Assembly: GCF_918797505.1 (NCBI RefSeq)
Contig: NC_092799.1
Location: 28,780,597 to 28,844,596 of the forward strand
Source of the DNA: Bemisia tabaci
Taxonomy: Eukaryota; Arthropoda; Insecta; Hemiptera; Aleyrodidae
Reading direction: 5' to 3'
DNA: 64,000 nt
Made by a program: the position numbers and the translations under genes. Below are positions 63,010 through 64,000 of the stretch, one piece after another. Positions within the stretch are counted from its first letter, which is position 1. Each line of letters opens with the position of its first letter. The notes below the pieces were generated by a model. The model ran no database searches. It was not told the DNA's origin and saw only the letters and a program-made list of their open reading frames with translations.

Positions 63010-63465
63010 TTAAGGTGATTCGTCAAGCTCAAGTGACGTGGTCGAACTGGCATGCGATATATCGCATCTTTTAGGTCAAAAATCTCGGCAGATTTTGAAT
63101 TTTCAGCAAAAAACAAGGACGATAGCCCCTGCGCATGAGCTTATAAAGAATCATTCTAAACCCAAAAATCGGAAAAATTTAGAGAAATGAAAGCAGAATA
63201 GTGTTTGGAAAAAAACCTCGCATTCGATGCAGCTATCGATTTCTGTATCGAATGCGAGGTTTTTTTCCAAACACTATTCTGCTTTCATTTCTCTAAATTT
63301 TTCCGATTTTTGGGTTTAGAATGATTCTTTATAAGCTCATGCGCAGGGGCTATCGTCCTTGTATTTTGCTGAAAATTCAAAATCTGCCAAGATTTTAGAC
63401 CTAAAAGATGCGATGTATCGCATGCCAGTTCGACCACGTCACTTAAGCTTGACGAATCACCTTAA
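63010..63465. repeat. Near-perfect palindrome of 456 bp in Ras intron 1
   Basis: The left arm begins TTAAGGTGATTCGTCAAGCT and the right ends AGCTTGACGAATCACCTTAA. The arms are about 220 bp with few mismatches and meet at GCATTCGATGCAGCTATCGA then TTTCTGTATCGAATGC, which folds further. The frames read from the arms on both strands (around 62931-63116 and 63359-63460) are mirror images. Confidence 0.9.
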
Positions 63466-63489
63466 CTTTTATCGTGAGATTGGAAAGCC

Positions 63490-63745
63490 GTTATGGGCGG
63501 ACGCACAGTGGACTGAGTCGATACGAGAGGTCGGACAAAATTTGAAAACTTCAAGAGCCTTTAACTCCGTTTATACAAAATTTTTAGATTCTAAAAGTGG
63601 TTGCATTAGTTTCCTCGTGAAATTTCCTTGTGGAATTACTCCTCAAAATTCAAAATGTGACGAAATAAGCATCAAAATTTGCAGTTATAGTCAAAAATTT
63701 TATGTCCGACCTCTCTAATTGATTCGATCCACGGTGGAGCGCTTG
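63490..63745. repeat. Family D element, in Ras intron 1
   Basis: The left end GCACAGTGGACTGAGTCGAT then ACGAGAGGTCGGACAAAATT is matched by AATTTTATGTCCGACCTCTC then TAATTGATTCGATCCACGGTGG on the right, giving terminal inverted repeats of about 42 bp. The interior has ATTTTTAGATTCTAAAAG and TTCCTCGTGAAATTTCC. Right after it, at 63683-63833, lies the right arm of the long-range inverted pair with 61438-61590. Confidence 0.75.
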
Positions 63746-63833
63746 AAAACGTGGGTGCTATATACTCTAAAACCCAGAAAGCTTCCACGGTACGTAGGAC
63801 TCCGTTCCCCGCGTTTCCTGCACTTTGGACCTT
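63683..63833. repeat. Right arm of the long-range inverted repeat in Ras intron 1
   Basis: It reads TCAAAAATTTTATGTCCGAC then CTCTCTAATTGATTCGATC, GAAAACGTGGGTGCTATATA, CTCTAAAACCCAGAAAGCTT and CCCCGCGTTTCCTGCACTTT. It pairs with 61438-61590 at about 85%, the arms being about 2.1 kb apart. Confidence 0.8.
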
Positions 63834-64000
63834 TTGTCCATTTTTTAACGGACTAAGAAACGTGTTGATCCGCCGCACGGTGGATCGAGTCATAGGGCAG
63901 GCCGGACATGGCACATCACGCGACTTGGTTTGCTCATTTACGTAGTGTTTGCGCTCATAAAACAAATCAGGATACATGATTCTTATGTATTTTTCGTCGC

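Overview
This window reads as nuclear DNA of a hemipteran insect, most likely the whitefly Bemisia tabaci or a close relative. That is an inference from three things: a DRIP-type water channel gene with insect features, GT-AG introns in every recognised gene, and a very high load of short palindromic DNA elements. Nothing looks bacterial or plasmid-like.

Only three genes can be supported, all in the right-hand third. (1) A DRIP-class aquaporin on the + strand: six coding exons between 39127 and 47066, 263 aa, all five coding introns in phase 0. (2) The JmjC oxygenase NO66/RIOX1 on the - strand: seven coding exons between 58664 and 50891, 631 aa. It converges on the aquaporin. (3) The first coding exon of a Ras2/Ras64B (R-Ras/M-Ras group) GTPase on the + strand at 60409-60513. 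It is divergent from NO66, and the rest lies beyond the right edge.

The left 39 kb holds no gene I can recognise. It is a mosaic of foldback elements (MITEs), inverted repeats, tandem repeats and retroposon tails. I named the recurrent families A to H by their ends. A: about 230 bp full hairpin, ends CACTGG/CCAGTG, 2-bp target duplications. B: about 490 bp foldback. C: about 253 bp, ends CTGCCGTGCTAAG, 4-bp target duplications. D: about 230-250 bp. E and F: about 70-130 bp hairpins. G and H: about 160 bp, ends CA..TG, 8-bp target duplications, hAT-like. Several are nested in each other, which gives relative ages. The same families sit in the introns of the three genes.

The most striking structures are two very large, near-perfect inverted repeats: 26444-27790 (about 1.35 kb), and 48644-50062 (about 1.42 kb), which sits exactly between the convergent 3' ends of the aquaporin and NO66. 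Others are a 0.46 kb palindrome plus a 2.4 kb inverted pair in Ras intron 1, an element built from about twenty TTACC/GGTAA motifs (20035-20443), and a tandem array in aquaporin intron 2 in which family A sits at the same base of two adjacent units. Transcribed palindromes of this kind would fold into long dsRNA, so hairpin-siRNA production is a testable hypothesis; nothing here proves it.

All calls come from reading the sequence; no database search was run. Family names A-H are local labels. Repeat boundaries are to within a few bases unless a target duplication is quoted.
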